DNA of 64,000 bases from positions 62,001 to 126,000 of the forward strand of contig CACCPY010000004.1 in NCBI GenBank assembly GCA_902547955.1, read 5' to 3'. The stretch comes from an uncultured Alphaproteobacteria bacterium (GTDB lineage: Bacteria > Pseudomonadota > Alphaproteobacteria > Methylaequorales > Methylaequoraceae). Made by a program: the position numbers and the translations under genes. The notes under the pieces are model-generated. The model had not been told where the DNA came from and did no database searches. It was given only the letters and a program-made list of their open reading frames with translations. Positions 63,545 to 64,000 of this stretch are shown one piece after another. The first letter of the stretch is position 1. Each line of letters opens with the position of its first letter.

Positions 63545-64000
63545 TTTTTTTATATTTTCATCCCTTGTTCTATTAGCGTAATCAAGAATAGTTTTTCCAG
63601 AATAATCTGTAACTTCCTTATCAAAATTTTTCTCAATTAATATGTTTATAGCTTTCAGGTTTTTTCTCTCTATCGCATTCATTAATGCTGTTCTACCAAT
63701 TCTATCCTGAAAATTTAAATTTGCATTAGAGTTAATAATTTTTTCAATTAGTTTGGATCTTTTATTGGAGATGTAAAAAATTAAATGAGAATTACCTTCT
63801 AAAATCTTTTTATTAATATCTGCTCCTTTTGATATTAAAATATCAAACATTTTCTCATCGTCATTTTTTAGCGCATAAGCTAATGGAGTGAGGCCTTCAA
63901 AATCATTTATATTTAAAGAAATACCCTCTTCAATCATCTTTTGGACTTTATCGTAGTTAGATTTTTTTACAGCTGAAAATAATACAGAATCTAAAAATAT
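63515..64000 (-). CDS. ankyrin-repeat protein, 5' truncated by the window
   Basis: The frame is open to the right edge; 161 residues are visible, and the ATG at 63937 is probably internal because the text upstream (FSAVKKSNYDKVQKMIEEG) is also an ankyrin helix pair. About four repeats can be seen, each near 33 residues: GLTPLAYALKNDDEKMFDILI, NSHLIFYISNKRSKLIEKII, GRTALMNAIERKNLKAINIL and a final GKTILDYANRT, quoted by their TPLAYA-like cores. The repeat proteins mediate protein contacts; the partner is unknown. No signal peptide can be judged. Confidence 0.85.
   Translation of the reverse strand: MFLDSVLFSAVKKSNYDKVQKMIEEGISLNINDFEGLTPLAYALKNDDEKMFDILISKGADINKKILEGNSHLIFYISNKRSKLIEKIINSNANLNFQDRIGRTALMNAIERKNLKAINILIEKNFDKEVTDYSGKTILDYANRTRDENIKKLVRGRYFGE

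Overview
The window is a gene-dense, very A+T-rich piece of a streamlined alphaproteobacterial chromosome, most like free-living marine lineages of the SAR11/HIMB59 type. Lineage is inferred from family content and gene order: the rpsA-ihfB-lapA-pyrF-trpFBA-accD-folC-trxA run, hsp20 paired with a DUF1150 gene, a TIGR02300 acidic zinc protein, a complex I NDUFA9-type epimerase, and hprK-rapZ-EIIA-HPr. Genes mostly abut or overlap, several convergent pairs share bases, no gene-free stretch exceeds about 180 bases, and I see no transposase, phage gene or CRISPR array.

Left end (1-4291): an accessory block beside a tRNA-Ser(GGA) gene. It holds the 3' part of a PD40/TolB-like propeller gene and then a compact His-Xaa-Ser (Hxs) radical-SAM peptide-modification operon: hxsA (short precursor ending in seven H-x-S triplets), hxsD, hxsB (radical SAM/SPASM, broken by a one-base frameshift at a T8 run) and hxsC (second radical SAM). 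This is the most unusual system in the window.

4293-16562 (minus strand): a long translation cluster, thrS-infC-rpmI-rplT-pheS-pheT-lepA-tRNA-Ser, preceded by a LysR regulator, an SDR and two glycosyltransferases. 16708-24002: uppP, an NDUFA9-type SDR, rnd, kdsD, lptC-lptA-lptB, hpf and ptsN (rpoN, usually between lptB and hpf, is absent), then hsp20 with DUF1150. 24129-37161: a secreted Cys-containing coiled-coil protein abutting tRNA-Ala(GGC), a PQQ-type sugar dehydrogenase, and the plus-strand core run from aroA to folC, including a frameshifted lapA.

37163-51435: trxA, an exonuclease I-like gene where related genomes usually carry addAB, a MurU/AmgK-like pair, tsaE, a ferredoxin-NADP reductase, ahcY, a regulatory PTS cluster (hprK, rapZ, EIIA-Man and a fused HPr-EI protein), PCuAC, a HugZ-type protein, polA and a 52-residue CHCC zinc-finger gene. 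51489-64000: an ABC ATPase without a partner permease, a lipoprotein hydrolase, small hypothetical genes, a hairpin with a strong Shine-Dalgarno and a 28-codon ORF, a POT transporter, tRNA-Arg(TCG), housekeeping hydrolases, heptose and UDP-sugar genes (hldE, UXS), a SYLF protein, a CbiX-like chelatase and a truncated ankyrin gene.

Three reading frames (hxsB, lapA and the lipoprotein hydrolase) each look one base off at a T homopolymer. They may be assembly errors or true slippage sites; reads over these runs would decide.
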